NCBI GenBank assembly: GCA_023402275.1
Contig: JAEXCH010000015.1
Coordinates: 15,161-79,160, forward strand
DNA from: Methanobacteriota archaeon
Lineage (GTDB): Archaea; Thermoplasmatota; Thermoplasmata; Methanomassiliicoccales; Methanomethylophilaceae
Direction of reading: 5' to 3'
Length of the DNA stretch: 64,000 nucleotides
Within the stretch, counting starts at the first letter, position 1. Each line of letters opens with the position of its first letter. The notes below the pieces were generated by a model. That model was not told the origin of the DNA, searched no databases, and was given only the letters and a program-made list of their open reading frames with translations. This document shows positions 8,942 to 18,390 of the stretch, in pieces. The translations under genes and the position numbers were made by a program.

Positions 8942-9571
8942 ATGAATATGGTTTATGAGATACTAAGACCAGAGGATATAGAGAAGAAGAGCATGGAAAT
9001 AATAACCTCCGAACTCGGAGGAAGGACGTGGCCCGAGCCGCAGTTCTCCATACTCAAGAGATGCATACACACATCAGCCGATTTCGATTACGCCGAGAAC
9101 CTGACATTCTCCGAGAATGCAGAGAACATAGGCGTGGACCTGATAAGGAAAGGAGCGACCATTGTAACAGATACAAAGATGGCCGCTTCAGGTATCAACA
9201 AGAACAAGCTGGGGAGCTACGGCGGGAACGTTCGCTGTTTCATCAGCGATGATGATGTCATAGAAGAGGCCAAGAAGAGGACCTGTACAAGAGCTACCGT
9301 CTCAATGGAGAGGGCAGCAAAGATACAGGGTCCTTTGATAATAGCCGTCGGGAATGCTCCGACCGCACTTATGACCCTTTATGACATGGTAAAGGAAGGA
9401 AAGATCAAGCCAGATCTTATAATAGGAGTTCCGGTGGGATTCGTTAACGTAGTCGAATCCAAGGAAATGATAATGGAACTCGACATCCCGTACATCGTTG
9501 CAAAGGGAAGGAAGGGTGGAAGCAACATAGCCGCCACAATCTGCAACGCAATGATGTACTACAAAGGATGA
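8942..9571 (+). CDS. cbiC: Cobalt-precorrin-8 methylmutase CbiC
   Basis: 209 residues, standard size. CbiC moves a methyl group from C11 to C12 to give cobyrinic acid. The catalytic histidine is in CIHTSADFDYAENLTFS near residue 40. GATIVTDTKMAASGI and IIAVGNAPTALMTLYDMV are conserved blocks. It starts 3 bp after cbiH; ATG 8942 or 8948 could be used. Confidence 0.95.
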   Translation: MNMVYEILRPEDIEKKSMEIITSELGGRTWPEPQFSILKRCIHTSADFDYAENLTFSENAENIGVDLIRKGATIVTDTKMAASGINKNKLGSYGGNVRCFISDDDVIEEAKKRTCTRATVSMERAAKIQGPLIIAVGNAPTALMTLYDMVKEGKIKPDLIIGVPVGFVNVVESKEMIMELDIPYIVAKGRKGGSNIAATICNAMMYYKG

Positions 9572-9580
9572 GGCGAATCA

Positions 9581-10354
9581 TTGAGAGATGATACGGCAGT
9601 ACTGCTCATAGGACACGGGTCCGGACTTCCTTACAATCAGGAGGTCACCGACCTCCGCGCTGATATGCTAAGGGAACTCGGATACAAAGTGTTCACGGCA
9701 TACAGCGGGACCGGATCGAACATCGGTCAGGTCATGTCGGATATGGTATCTGACGGTGTCAGGGAGATCGTGGCACTTCCGCTTTTCGTTTCATCGGGAA
9801 AACAAACCGAGAGGGACATCCCTCTCTTACTCGGTATTCCGGAAGGATATGGTACCCACACCAGCAAGGATCACGGCATACTGATACATTATGAGGGGCC
9901 TTTCGGCAAGGACCCTTTGATCTCACAGGTACTGAAAGAAAGGGCCGTGGATCTCGATTATGACAGATCCACGACTGGCCTATTGATCATCGCCCACGGA
10001 TCCCCATCCAATGAGAACCACGACATTGCGGTATTGACCGCGGACAGATTGATAAGAAGGGGATTCGAGAATGTGTTCACAGGTTTCCTAGAAAACAACG
10101 CCCCAAGCCTTGATTATAATTATAACAGGATGTTGGAGTTGGGATTTGAAAGGATCATCGTTCTCCCATTGTTCTTTGCATCCGGAGTTCATGTTGACGA
10201 ACACATCCCCGAGAAACTGGGGATAACGGAAGGAAGCGGAAGAGGGATCGTCACATACAAGGACCATGATGTGGAGATACTCTGTGCCCAACCATTCGGT
10301 AACGATCCTCAGATCAACGAGATCCTTCGAAAAAAGATCTCAAGATATGTGTGA
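9581..10354 (+). CDS. cbiX: Two-domain CbiX-like sirohydrochlorin metallochelatase
   Basis: 257 residues made of two CbiX-like halves. The first begins with VLLIGHGSGLPYNQEV, the second near residue 130 with LLIIAHGSPSNENHD. CbiX/CfbA proteins insert Co or Ni into sirohydrochlorin using two metal-facing histidines. The C-terminal half keeps both (AHGS and GVHVDEHIP), while the N-terminal half has GKQTERDIP where the second histidine should be. TTG 9581 is the only start giving a complete first strand, with GAGG upstream. Being last in cbiL-F-H-C-X, cobalt is the likely metal, but nickel cannot be excluded. Confidence 0.85.
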   Translation: MRDDTAVLLIGHGSGLPYNQEVTDLRADMLRELGYKVFTAYSGTGSNIGQVMSDMVSDGVREIVALPLFVSSGKQTERDIPLLLGIPEGYGTHTSKDHGILIHYEGPFGKDPLISQVLKERAVDLDYDRSTTGLLIIAHGSPSNENHDIAVLTADRLIRRGFENVFTGFLENNAPSLDYNYNRMLELGFERIIVLPLFFASGVHVDEHIPEKLGITEGSGRGIVTYKDHDVEILCAQPFGNDPQINEILRKKISRYV

Positions 10355-10589
10355 TATCAAAAATTGAACAAAGAATATCATTTACGACATGAGATTGGTT
10401 ATTCGAACGTTGAAAAATGACGATTTCCATTATATAATACCCATAACGCCTATCATACGCCGCATGAACAAACGTGAACGCGGCGTCAATGATTATATTG
10501 AGTCATGATAAAATCTAGATATCATCTGTATTATTGCGATTCTTAATTTTGATCGTTGACGAAACTCCCTTTTCAAAGAAGGTTTGAAA
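10355..10589 (+). promoter_or_regulatory. Intergenic leader with GC-rich hairpin
   Basis: A 235-bp AT-rich gap. A TATA-like ATTATATAATA near 10430-10440 precedes a 7-bp stem ACGCCGC (10457-10463) / GCGGCGT (10480-10486) with a 16-nt loop, which would sit near the 5' end of a transcript leading to the gene at 10590. AAGGTTTGAAA before 10590 holds the SD. No ORF or tRNA was seen here. Any leader function is inference. Confidence 0.35.
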
Positions 10590-11615
10590 ATGAATAAAAA
10601 GATAATAGCTTCTCTTGTCGTTATTGCAATGCTTGCTGTTGCGATACCGATACTGAACATAGATGATAACTCATCAGATGCTGAAACGGTGAGTACTTAC
10701 TATGGAGAATTCAATGTTTATGTGTTCTTGAGTTCGAACTCCTATGTTATGCATGAGGTGAGTGGATACAATGCGGCTATTGCTGTGGATCAGGTATTGC
10801 CACTTGCGGATATGGAATATATGAATTACATTACCTACCGTGGATATTATCAGGTAAATCAGAACTATGGTGCCTTGCAATCATCATATGATTATACCAT
10901 AAACTACGGACCTACAACAATACATTACGTTATAGAGGATCCTGTTGCATACTACTACAGCGATAAGACCCAGACATGGGAGGTTGCAGACTATACACTT
11001 GGTTTCTATAAGCCATTCAGCGATTACAGCCAGGAGGGAAATGATGATCTCAGAACGGCCAATATCGCCATAGTATCTGAAAGTTATTCCAGCCCAACAT
11101 TACCGACAAATGGCCTCATGCCAATAACGCCGATATATATGAACCCAGATTATGCAGTAACATTCTACTTGACGGCTGATGCATCAATGATCTATGAGAA
11201 CTATCCTGGAAAAAGTGAGACCAATGATATGATCATAGAATATCTTTCACAGAATCCAATAACTATTGCTGGATACGGATCTGATGCATACCTTGCATTG
11301 AAGGATATCAGCAATAAATTGGGTTTCCCTGACATGAATACGGGAGGAAACGTCACTATGTATGGCAACACCATTTTCACATACTATGGTATAATTTGGG
11401 ATATGCTTGGTCTCGAATTCGGTTATCTTGACTGGCATTATGAACAATACGGATGGGGTTTGTACTACGGAGATGGGACATATGATTATTCATACTGCAT
11501 GCTTGGATGGATGAGCCCTCTTAATGAAGCGAGTACACTCAATGATCATGGGCGTGATTTCGTGCAGAACGAATTCACCCTGCAATATGGTCATCTCTAT
11601 CTGCCTATGGCCTGA
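10590..11615 (+). CDS. Secreted tyrosine-rich protein of unknown function
   Basis: 341 residues. The start ATG 10590 follows AAGG and yields MNKKIIASLVVIAMLAVAIP, an N-terminal signal or anchor segment, then an extracellular domain of about 310 residues. The mature part is unusually rich in Tyr, Asn and Ser (for example WGLYYGDGTYDYSYCMLGW near the C-terminus), with few lysines and a single cysteine. I do not recognise the family; a GYNAAIAVDQVL segment faintly recalls DUF4430 cell-surface domains but is not enough for a call. It lies between the cbi block and the chlID/cobN genes and ends in a hairpin terminator. Confidence 0.75.
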   Translation: MNKKIIASLVVIAMLAVAIPILNIDDNSSDAETVSTYYGEFNVYVFLSSNSYVMHEVSGYNAAIAVDQVLPLADMEYMNYITYRGYYQVNQNYGALQSSYDYTINYGPTTIHYVIEDPVAYYYSDKTQTWEVADYTLGFYKPFSDYSQEGNDDLRTANIAIVSESYSSPTLPTNGLMPITPIYMNPDYAVTFYLTADASMIYENYPGKSETNDMIIEYLSQNPITIAGYGSDAYLALKDISNKLGFPDMNTGGNVTMYGNTIFTYYGIIWDMLGLEFGYLDWHYEQYGWGLYYGDGTYDYSYCMLGWMSPLNEASTLNDHGRDFVQNEFTLQYGHLYLPMA

Positions 11616-11621
11616 ATAAAC

Positions 11622-11650
11622 TGGGATTGATATCCCATTTATTTTTTTAT
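11622..11650. terminator. Bidirectional hairpin between the secreted protein and chlD
   Basis: TGGGAT-TGAT-ATCCCA followed by TTTATTTTTTTAT on the plus strand. The T-run overlaps the chlD stop codon, so the same stem could help end both convergent transcripts. Confidence 0.55.
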
Positions 11651-13542
11651 CTTATCACAGCTTTCACACTGCTCGCAAGCTTATCTGCGTTCAGTTCATC
11701 GAGTTTGAAATACGTACCCTCCAATTCTCTGGCCAGTTTCATAGCATGATCGAACCTTGCGAATCCTGTCCCGGCATCGATTATTATCCATCTCACACCG
11801 GGTATCTTCATGTCCTTGGCCATTTCCAATACCTCTGCATTTGCGTCCGCTCCGGGGGTGACAGGTACGTTTGCCCTACCATCGGTCACCATCACGATGT
11901 AGCACATCTCTCCGGGGTGTGATCTTGAATATATCGACATGTAGGAATTGACCTTCAGCAGGGCCTCTCCTAAAGGTGTCTTTCCTCCTGTGGGAAGCTC
12001 TTCCAATTTCTTGTATGTGTATTCCACGGATTTGGTCGGTGGGAGTATCAATTCAGAGGAATCCCTTCTGAAGGCCATCATTGCCACTCTGTCCCTCTTG
12101 ACATAGCTTTCCCTGAGCATGGAGAGGATCGCACCTTTCACTGTCGCCATCCTTCTCCTTACACCTAATGAACCACTTGCATCAACTAGGAAGAGTATCG
12201 TGCATCCGCTTCTTCTCTCTCTTATCTTCTCTTTGATATCAGAGGATCTGATGCTTATGGCCAGGTCCCCCTTGTCCCTGGTCTTCTGATGAGGGGCGGC
12301 GGCACGTATGGTCGCATCGAAAGCTATATCGGATGTTCTTTCGGACGGGGTTCTTGAACGGGAGTATCTTCCTGTTCTGTCACTGCTTTCAACGACTGCC
12401 CTTCTGCCCATCCTGCTCTTGGTCTTGACCATCTTCTTTGCGGTACCTTCGGATAGGTAATCTATGACCCTGAATTGTTCACCGATCTCGAACAACATCT
12501 CATCCAGCATATTCTGGAAATCGGGATCCTCGGGAGGTTGTTCCTGCTCTTCCTGATCCTGTTCCTGCTCCTCCTGTTCAGGAGGTTCAGGTGGTTGTTC
12601 CTGCTCTTCCTGCTCATCTTCGGTCTCATCCTCTTGATCCTGTTCCTGCTCCTCCTGTTCAGGAGGTTCAGGGGGTTGAGTGTAATCCCTCCTGTGTATC
12701 AGGCACAAGGCTGCGGCTTCCTCGATGTCCTTTCTCATCACCTCGTCCCTTCCGTTCAATGCGGCAAGGGCGATAGACGTGTTGATCATTGCTATGTCTC
12801 CCCTATGACCCTGAGCTCCGACCTTGGTACAGAGTTCGACTATCACATTGACCAATTCATCCGAGATCGTGACCATGGGCAGAATTGCTTTGGCCCTTTC
12901 AAGACTTGATTCTATCTCTGCCTCCTCATCCCTGTATTTCGATGAGAATTTTTCAGGGTCTTCAATGAATTCAACGTTCCTTCTGAGAATCTCTCCTTTC
13001 TCATTATCCTCTTCCACGGACATCGCATAGGCACAAAGATCGAAACGGTCTAGTATGTGAGAGCTTAGGTCGCTGTCCTCAGGATTCATGGATGCAATGA
13101 CGAGAGTATCCGTCTCATATGATGAGGATACTCCCTCCCTTTCCAATATCACTTTCTTATTGTATATCGACTCCATCAGGGATATGAGCATGGATTGATC
13201 CATAAGGTTGACATCATCGATGTAAAGTATGTTGCCGTCAGCGGAATGGAGCAATCCCTTATTCACTCTGATGACCCCGTCAGCAAGAGTGGACTCTATG
13301 TCCATCCCTCCGAAAAGCTGTTCTTCTGTTACGTTAAGAGGTACATTGATCACTCTTCTCTCTGTTATTCCGTTTATTGATCTGGCAAGAGTTGTCTTGG
13401 CAACACCTGACGGTCCCCTGATCAGTACACTTCGTATCCTTTTGTTGGTGAGCGCACATAGTATCGCTCTCTTCGCATCATCCATACCTAGGACCGCGGA
13501 GAAAGGATATGATGTATGTTTGCTCACAGTGCCTGAAGACAT
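11647..13542 (-). CDS. Magnesium/cobalt-chelatase-type AAA-VWA subunit (ChlD/BchD-like)
   Basis: 631 residues. The N-terminal AAA+ domain (about 1-285) has Walker A GPSGVAKTT and Walker B ILYIDDVNLMD. A Pro/Glu/Gln-rich acidic linker (about 288-340) follows, then a C-terminal von Willebrand A domain whose MIDAS is LFLVDASGS near 450, with GGKTPLGEAL and VTDGRAN. In chelatases this subunit bridges the ATPase ring (ChlI) and the large porphyrin-binding subunit (ChlH/CobN). It overlaps chlI by 19 nt on the same strand, and cobN1 is divergent next door, so a complete three-subunit chelatase is encoded. The metal is not evident from sequence. Confidence 0.88.
   Translation of the reverse strand: MSSGTVSKHTSYPFSAVLGMDDAKRAILCALTNKRIRSVLIRGPSGVAKTTLARSINGITERRVINVPLNVTEEQLFGGMDIESTLADGVIRVNKGLLHSADGNILYIDDVNLMDQSMLISLMESIYNKKVILEREGVSSSYETDTLVIASMNPEDSDLSSHILDRFDLCAYAMSVEEDNEKGEILRRNVEFIEDPEKFSSKYRDEEAEIESSLERAKAILPMVTISDELVNVIVELCTKVGAQGHRGDIAMINTSIALAALNGRDEVMRKDIEEAAALCLIHRRDYTQPPEPPEQEEQEQDQEDETEDEQEEQEQPPEPPEQEEQEQDQEEQEQPPEDPDFQNMLDEMLFEIGEQFRVIDYLSEGTAKKMVKTKSRMGRRAVVESSDRTGRYSRSRTPSERTSDIAFDATIRAAAPHQKTRDKGDLAISIRSSDIKEKIRERRSGCTILFLVDASGSLGVRRRMATVKGAILSMLRESYVKRDRVAMMAFRRDSSELILPPTKSVEYTYKKLEELPTGGKTPLGEALLKVNSYMSIYSRSHPGEMCYIVMVTDGRANVPVTPGADANAEVLEMAKDMKIPGVRWIIIDAGTGFARFDHAMKLARELEGTYFKLDELNADKLASSVKAVIR
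12554..12678 (-). repeat. Direct DNA repeat coding the acidic chlD linker
   Basis: A block of about 44 bp at 12554-12597 recurs at 12635-12678 (offset 81 bp, 27 codons) with one visible difference. It encodes the Pro-Pro-Glu-Pro-Pro-Glu-Gln-Glu-Glu unit twice, and more diverged copies surround it. The in-frame period means expansion or contraction would only change linker length. Confidence 0.8.
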
Positions 13543-14555
13543 TCCTCCAACTCTCCGGCACTGAGACTGGAGTCCTCGAACGGACGTCTCCTTATACGGT
13601 GCGAGAGCACAAGGTCCGCAACGTCCCTTATATCGTCCTTGGTTATGTTCTCCCTTCCGTTCAGCGCAGCATTGGCCCTTGCGGCCTTCATCATCGTAAT
13701 ATCCGCTCTGTGTCCGTCCACACCGAAATGCGTGGTCACACTCACGATCATATCGATGGAATCGTCATCCACAGGTATGGATGACAGTATACCTCTGGCA
13801 TTGAGTATCTTTTCACGGGTATCCTTCATTTCCTGCATGGACCCCTCTATGTACGCTTTCGGGTCCTCGTCGTACTTGAGTCTCCTTTTGACCACTTCTG
13901 CCCTGGTCTTTGTATCCTTCTCCCCTCTAACATCCACGGATAATCCGAATCTATCAAGGAGTTGAGGTCTTAATTCCCCTTCTTCGGGATTCATTGTCCC
14001 CACAAGTATGAATTTGGACGGATGGCTGAATGATACTCCTTCCCTTTCTATATAATTCACTCCCATCGCTGCGGAGTCCAAAAGAAGATCGACAAGATGG
14101 TCATCGAGAAGATTGACCTCATCCACATACAATATGTTGCCGTTCGCCTGTGCGAGTATACCAGGTTCGAACCTCTTCTCTCCCGTTTTAAGTATGTGTT
14201 CTATGTCCAAGGTACCTGCGACCCTGTCCTCCGTTGCACTCAGAGGAAGTTCCACTACCTTTGTGCCTACAGTGTGAGGTTCCATGGATTCACCTTTGGA
14301 CAGATGTTCCTTGCAATAAGGACACATGTTCTCCGGCTTTCCGAGATCGCATCTGAATACGCAGTTGCTTACGTTCTCCCTGTCAGGAAGTACCTGCGCC
14401 AATGATCTTACGGCAGTGGATTTAGCTGTACCTTTTTCTCCTTTGATGAGCACTCCTCCGATACCCGGATCCACTACATTGAGCAGAAGAGCCTTCTTCA
14501 TCTTATCTTGGCCAACAATCCTGGTGAACGGGAATAGAAAATAATCGTTGCTCAT
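13524..14555 (-). CDS. Magnesium/cobalt-chelatase-type AAA+ ATPase (ChlI/BchI-like)
   Basis: 343 residues from ATG 14555, which has GAGGA 6 nt upstream; an earlier TTG at 14567 lacks this. Walker A is GEKGTAKST, Walker [21 protein letters not shown], and [20 protein letters not shown] is the sensor/arginine-finger block typical of Chl[23 protein letters not shown] is the usual N-terminus. A Cys-x2-Cys segment (CPYCKEHL) near residue 83 sits in an insert. It forms the hexameric motor that powers metal insertion by CobN/ChlH. The divergent promoter with cobN1 contains the shared palindrome. Confidence 0.9.
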   Translation of the reverse strand: MSNDYFLFPFTRIVGQDKMKKALLLNVVDPGIGGVLIKGEKGTAKSTAVRSLAQVLPDRENVSNCVFRCDLGKPENMCPYCKEHLSKGESMEPHTVGTKVVELPLSATEDRVAGTLDIEHILKTGEKRFEPGILAQANGNILYVDEVNLLDDHLVDLLLDSAAMGVNYIEREGVSFSHPSKFILVGTMNPEEGELRPQLLDRFGLSVDVRGEKDTKTRAEVVKRRLKYDEDPKAYIEGSMQEMKDTREKILNARGILSSIPVDDDSIDMIVSVTTHFGVDGHRADITMMKAARANAALNGRENITKDDIRDVADLVLSHRIRRRPFEDSSLSAGELEECLQAL

Positions 14556-14583
14556 ACAATTCCTCAAATATCATCAAATGTAT

Positions 14584-14600
14584 TTGGACGTATAATCCAA
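14584..14600. promoter_or_regulatory. Regulon palindrome, site 2 (chlI/cobN1 divergent promoter)
   Basis: TTGGACGTATAATCCAA has perfect 5-bp arms. It lies 28 bp before chlI and 34 bp before cobN1. On the plus strand it sits just upstream of the AT-rich CTTAATAAATTT (14606-14617), which is spaced for a leaderless cobN1 message. On the minus strand its centre reads TTATAC and could be the chlI TATA box. Confidence 0.7.
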
Positions 14601-14634
14601 CTTAACACTTAATAAATTTACTACGGGTATATCC

Positions 14635-17600
14635 ATGAAAATCGTCAACATCTCCGTCAACAGCACTGATCCCAAGACAATGATCCCTCCCGCAAAGGAA
14701 CTGATAAAAGAATATGGATTGGACATCGATCTTCATTGTTGGGACAGTTATGAATTAGATGACGATCTTCTGAAATATCAGGAACTTTTGAGGATCACAA
14801 AGGATGCCGACCTCATAATAATGAGGTGCATGACCGATCCAACAAGACTCAACAGATTCGAGAAGTACGAAGGTGTACTCAAAGAGACCAAGGGTCTTGT
14901 TTTCATCCATTCCGGAAACGCAGATGTCAAGTTCGTTTACAGGGACCTCTTCAGCGGTACGGACGAGGAATTCGTAGAGCTCGGAAAGTATGTAGGATAC
15001 AGAGGAGCGGAGAACGATAAGGGATTGATACTTTGGTTGAATAGAAGACTAGGCGGCCCTGACATAGCGGTCCCAGAACCTGTAAAACAGAGGAGCGACG
15101 GCATATATCATCCTGATCACAGCAGGGATGTCACTTTGGAAGATTACCTTAGGACATTGGATCCTGAAAAACTGACAGCTGGGTTGATGTTCACGGGAAG
15201 TTCATGGCTATTTGAGAATACCTTGCATATAGATTCTCTCATACGAAGCATCGAATCCAAAGGATTGAATGTGATACCTGTTTTCTTCTCTACTCAGATA
15301 AGCAGCAGTCCCGATGGAGAGAAGGGAACCTCCAGACTCGTCAGACATTACCTTATGGACGGTGATTCGTCAAGGATAGACGTTCTGATAATGGCATCCC
15401 CGTTCTCTCAGCTTGTAAATTCAAGGGATTCTAGCGGCATGAGTACTCCGGACGATGAGAACTTCTACAGATATCTGACCAATGTTCCGGTAATCCAGGC
15501 AATGACAGTGAGCGGTAAGTACACCGATTATGAGGACAATGCTCTGGGACTGAATAAGAACGAGATCTATGCTCAGGTTTCCTGGCCGGAAGTTGACGGA
15601 CAGATAATAAGCGTTCCGATAGGAGCATCGGAAGAAAGGAGTAAGAGCATCAGGAAATTCACACCTATAGACAACAGGATCGAACATATTTCGGATCTGG
15701 CAAAGAACTGGGCAATACTAAGGAATACACCGATATCGGAAAGGAAGGTAGCCATACTCCTGTATCAATCAAGACCGGACTCGGGAAGGATCGGGAGTGC
15801 AGCAGGATTGGACACCTTGGAAAGTGTCAGTGACATATTGCAGAAGATGTCCTCGCTTGGCTATGATGTTGATAACGTTCCTTCCAACGGAAAGGAACTG
15901 ATAACCGAACTCTTGAATGGGGTCACCAACGATCTTGAATGGATGTCGTCGGATGAGGTGAAGAAGAAAGCTGTCGGTCTGGTGGCAAAGGAAGAATACC
16001 TCAAGGATTTTGACCCTCTTTTCGAATTCAATAAGAAACAGATAACAGAGAACTGGGGAGAGCCGATAGGCAGCGTCTGCGTTGATTCCGATAAGATGGT
16101 CATCCCCGGTGTTATCAAAGGAAATGTCTTCATCGGATATCAACCGCTGAGGGCATGGTTCGACCAGATGGATGCCGTGTATCACGATCCGATAATGCCT
16201 ATGCCCCATCAATATCTGGAATATTACAGATGGCTGCAGAACGAGTTCGGTGTTCAGGTAGTGGTCCATGTCGGTACCCATGGTACTCTGGAATGGCTTC
16301 CTGGAAAGAACGTTGGAATGTCAGGGAAATGTTATCCGGATGTCGTACTGAACAGCATACCCCACATCTACCCGTATGTGATAGATGATCCTGGAGAGGG
16401 GATACAGACAAAAAGAAGATCGGAGGCCGTTGTGATAGGACATATGTGCCCAACCATGGCACGTGCCGGGACATATGATGACCTTGCGCCGATCGAGGTT
16501 CCGTTACAGGAATATTTCAGATTCAGGAATTCTGCAACTGAAGATAGAAAAAGAACACTTGTCGAAGAGATATATGAAGCAGCAAAGGAAGCAGATCTTT
16601 TCGATGATCTTGGTGTCCCGGCGGATATGACCGCGAGTGAGTTCGACAGCTACCTGCCGGAATTACATGACTACCTTACAGAGGTCAGAGAGGCCTTAGT
16701 GAGAGACGGCCTTCACATAATGGGAAGAGTACCTGCAGGCAACCGTCTGCACGAGAACATATACTCCCTTATGCGCCTCAGGAACGGATCCGTGCCGTCA
16801 CTAAGGACCGCTCTCTCGGGAGTGATGGGGATCGATATCGAATCAGCATTGGACGACCCCAGCGGTTACACTGAGGGGGAATTGAACAGTATGCTCATAG
16901 AGAAGGTCGATGAAGCATACATGGAAATGATAATCAGGATGGGTGAATTGGAATACGATACGGAAAAATGTCTGAAAAGTATCGAAGAGATATACGGAGG
17001 AGTGTCTGATGCACTCATTGAATCATTGGGATACGCATGCAAGAAACTTATTCCGAACCTTAGAAGGATGACCGATGAGGTCACCAATCTCCTGGATGGT
17101 TTCGATGGTCAATATGTCCTTCCCGGTCCGTCAGGTGCACCCACGAGAGGAGGTGCGGACCTTTTGCCTATGGGGCGCAACTACTACGGAGTGGATCCCA
17201 GCATGGTCCCGAGCAGGGCCGCATGGTCAACCGGAGTGAAGATGGCAGAACAGATGATAGCTAAATATGTCGATGAGAAAGGACACTATCCGAAAGAGGT
17301 CGGATTCATAATCTGGGCAACTGATACGATGAAGACCAGCGGTGATGATCTCGCCTACATCCTATGGCTGATGGGGATCAGACCGGTATGGTCCAAGATC
17401 AGCGGACATGTTATCGATCTCGAAGTAGTACCGATATCCGAACTAAAAAGACCCAGACTTGACGTTACGGTCAGGATAACAGGATTATTCAGGGATACTT
17501 TCCCTAATCTCATAGACATAATAGATGATGCTGTCAAGATCATATCAGAACTTGATGAGGGAGAGGAAGAGAACTATCTCGCAGCAAATCTCAGAAAGGA

Positions 17601-18390
17601 TATAATCGAATGTGTCGAAAAGGGAATACCTATTGACGAAGCAAGAAGGAGGTCTTCCGTAAGAGTATTCGGTTCCCCTCCGGGAGCTTATGGTCCGGGA
17701 GTGAACCATGCGATAGAATCAGGAGAATGGAAAACGGTCCAGGACCTTGCGGACATATACGTATCATGGGGCAGTTACGGTTATGGAAGGGATCTTTACG
17801 GAGAAGGGATGAAAGAGGAATTCGTAAAAAGATTCAGCAAGGTCGGGGTCACCATAAAGAACATGCCTGACCGAGAGATCGATCTTCTTGACATAGATGA
17901 CGTCTACGGATACCTCGGGGGATTGAACGCCTTCGTCAAGACATACGGAGATCCGGATGCTATGTCATTCATGGGTGACAGTTCCGATCCCGACAAAGTT
18001 AAGATCAGAGAGACGAAGGAAGAGATGAGATTCGTCTTCAGAAGCAAGATACTGAATCCCAAGTTCCTCAACGGATTGAAGGAACACGGTTACAGAGGTG
18101 TCACGGAACTCGCTAAACTTACCGAATACATGTTGGGGTGGGATGCGACATCCGATGCAATTGATGATTGGATGTATGAGAAGGTATCCGAGAAATTCCT
18201 TTTTGACGAGGATACACGCAAATGGATGGAGGAAGAGAATCCCTATGCGGTCATGGACATGCTCAACAGACTGCAGGAAGCGATCAGCAGGGGGTTGTGG
18301 GATGCCAAGGATACCACACTTGAGAAACTGGAACAGCTTTACCTTGATCTTGAGGAAAGATTGGAGATGCTCACTGACCGCGACCATTGA
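14635..18390 (+). CDS. CobN/BchH-type chelatase large subunit, paralogue 1
   Basis: 1251 residues, full length for CobN. The large subunit binds the tetrapyrrole and metal and works with ChlI/ChlD-type ATPases. The core motif VVHVGTHGTLEWLPGKNVGMS is near residue 545; GPSGAPTRGGADLLPMGRNYY and FIIWATDTMKTSGDDLAYILWLMG are further family blocks. ATG 14635 gives MKIVNISVNSTDP, and a TATA-like element about 24 bp upstream suggests a leaderless transcript. It is adjacent to chlID. Since cobalt enters early in the cbi pathway, a late cobaltochelatase would be redundant, so the substrate may not be the cobalamin precursor. Paralogue at 34052. Confidence 0.9.
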   Translation: MKIVNISVNSTDPKTMIPPAKELIKEYGLDIDLHCWDSYELDDDLLKYQELLRITKDADLIIMRCMTDPTRLNRFEKYEGVLKETKGLVFIHSGNADVKFVYRDLFSGTDEEFVELGKYVGYRGAENDKGLILWLNRRLGGPDIAVPEPVKQRSDGIYHPDHSRDVTLEDYLRTLDPEKLTAGLMFTGSSWLFENTLHIDSLIRSIESKGLNVIPVFFSTQISSSPDGEKGTSRLVRHYLMDGDSSRIDVLIMASPFSQLVNSRDSSGMSTPDDENFYRYLTNVPVIQAMTVSGKYTDYEDNALGLNKNEIYAQVSWPEVDGQIISVPIGASEERSKSIRKFTPIDNRIEHISDLAKNWAILRNTPISERKVAILLYQSRPDSGRIGSAAGLDTLESVSDILQKMSSLGYDVDNVPSNGKELITELLNGVTNDLEWMSSDEVKKKAVGLVAKEEYLKDFDPLFEFNKKQITENWGEPIGSVCVDSDKMVIPGVIKGNVFIGYQPLRAWFDQMDAVYHDPIMPMPHQYLEYYRWLQNEFGVQVVVHVGTHGTLEWLPGKNVGMSGKCYPDVVLNSIPHIYPYVIDDPGEGIQTKRRSEAVVIGHMCPTMARAGTYDDLAPIEVPLQEYFRFRNSATEDRKRTLVEEIYEAAKEADLFDDLGVPADMTASEFDSYLPELHDYLTEVREALVRDGLHIMGRVPAGNRLHENIYSLMRLRNGSVPSLRTALSGVMGIDIESALDDPSGYTEGELNSMLIEKVDEAYMEMIIRMGELEYDTEKCLKSIEEIYGGVSDALIESLGYACKKLIPNLRRMTDEVTNLLDGFDGQYVLPGPSGAPTRGGADLLPMGRNYYGVDPSMVPSRAAWSTGVKMAEQMIAKYVDEKGHYPKEVGFIIWATDTMKTSGDDLAYILWLMGIRPVWSKISGHVIDLEVVPISELKRPRLDVTVRITGLFRDTFPNLIDIIDDAVKIISELDEGEEENYLAANLRKDIIECVEKGIPIDEARRRSSVRVFGSPPGAYGPGVNHAIESGEWKTVQDLADIYVSWGSYGYGRDLYGEGMKEEFVKRFSKVGVTIKNMPDREIDLLDIDDVYGYLGGLNAFVKTYGDPDAMSFMGDSSDPDKVKIRETKEEMRFVFRSKILNPKFLNGLKEHGYRGVTELAKLTEYMLGWDATSDAIDDWMYEKVSEKFLFDEDTRKWMEEENPYAVMDMLNRLQEAISRGLWDAKDTTLEKLEQLYLDLEERLEMLTDRDH

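Noticed and set aside
10355..10589. Cobalamin riboswitch or tRNA in the gap after the cbi operon
   Set aside because: No B12-box-like or cloverleaf pattern could be recognised; only a single simple hairpin is visible.
12530..12680. Repeated blocks that could look like a small CRISPR or tandem-repeat array
   Set aside because: They are in frame inside the chlD-like gene, have no regular spacers and encode a low-complexity acidic linker.
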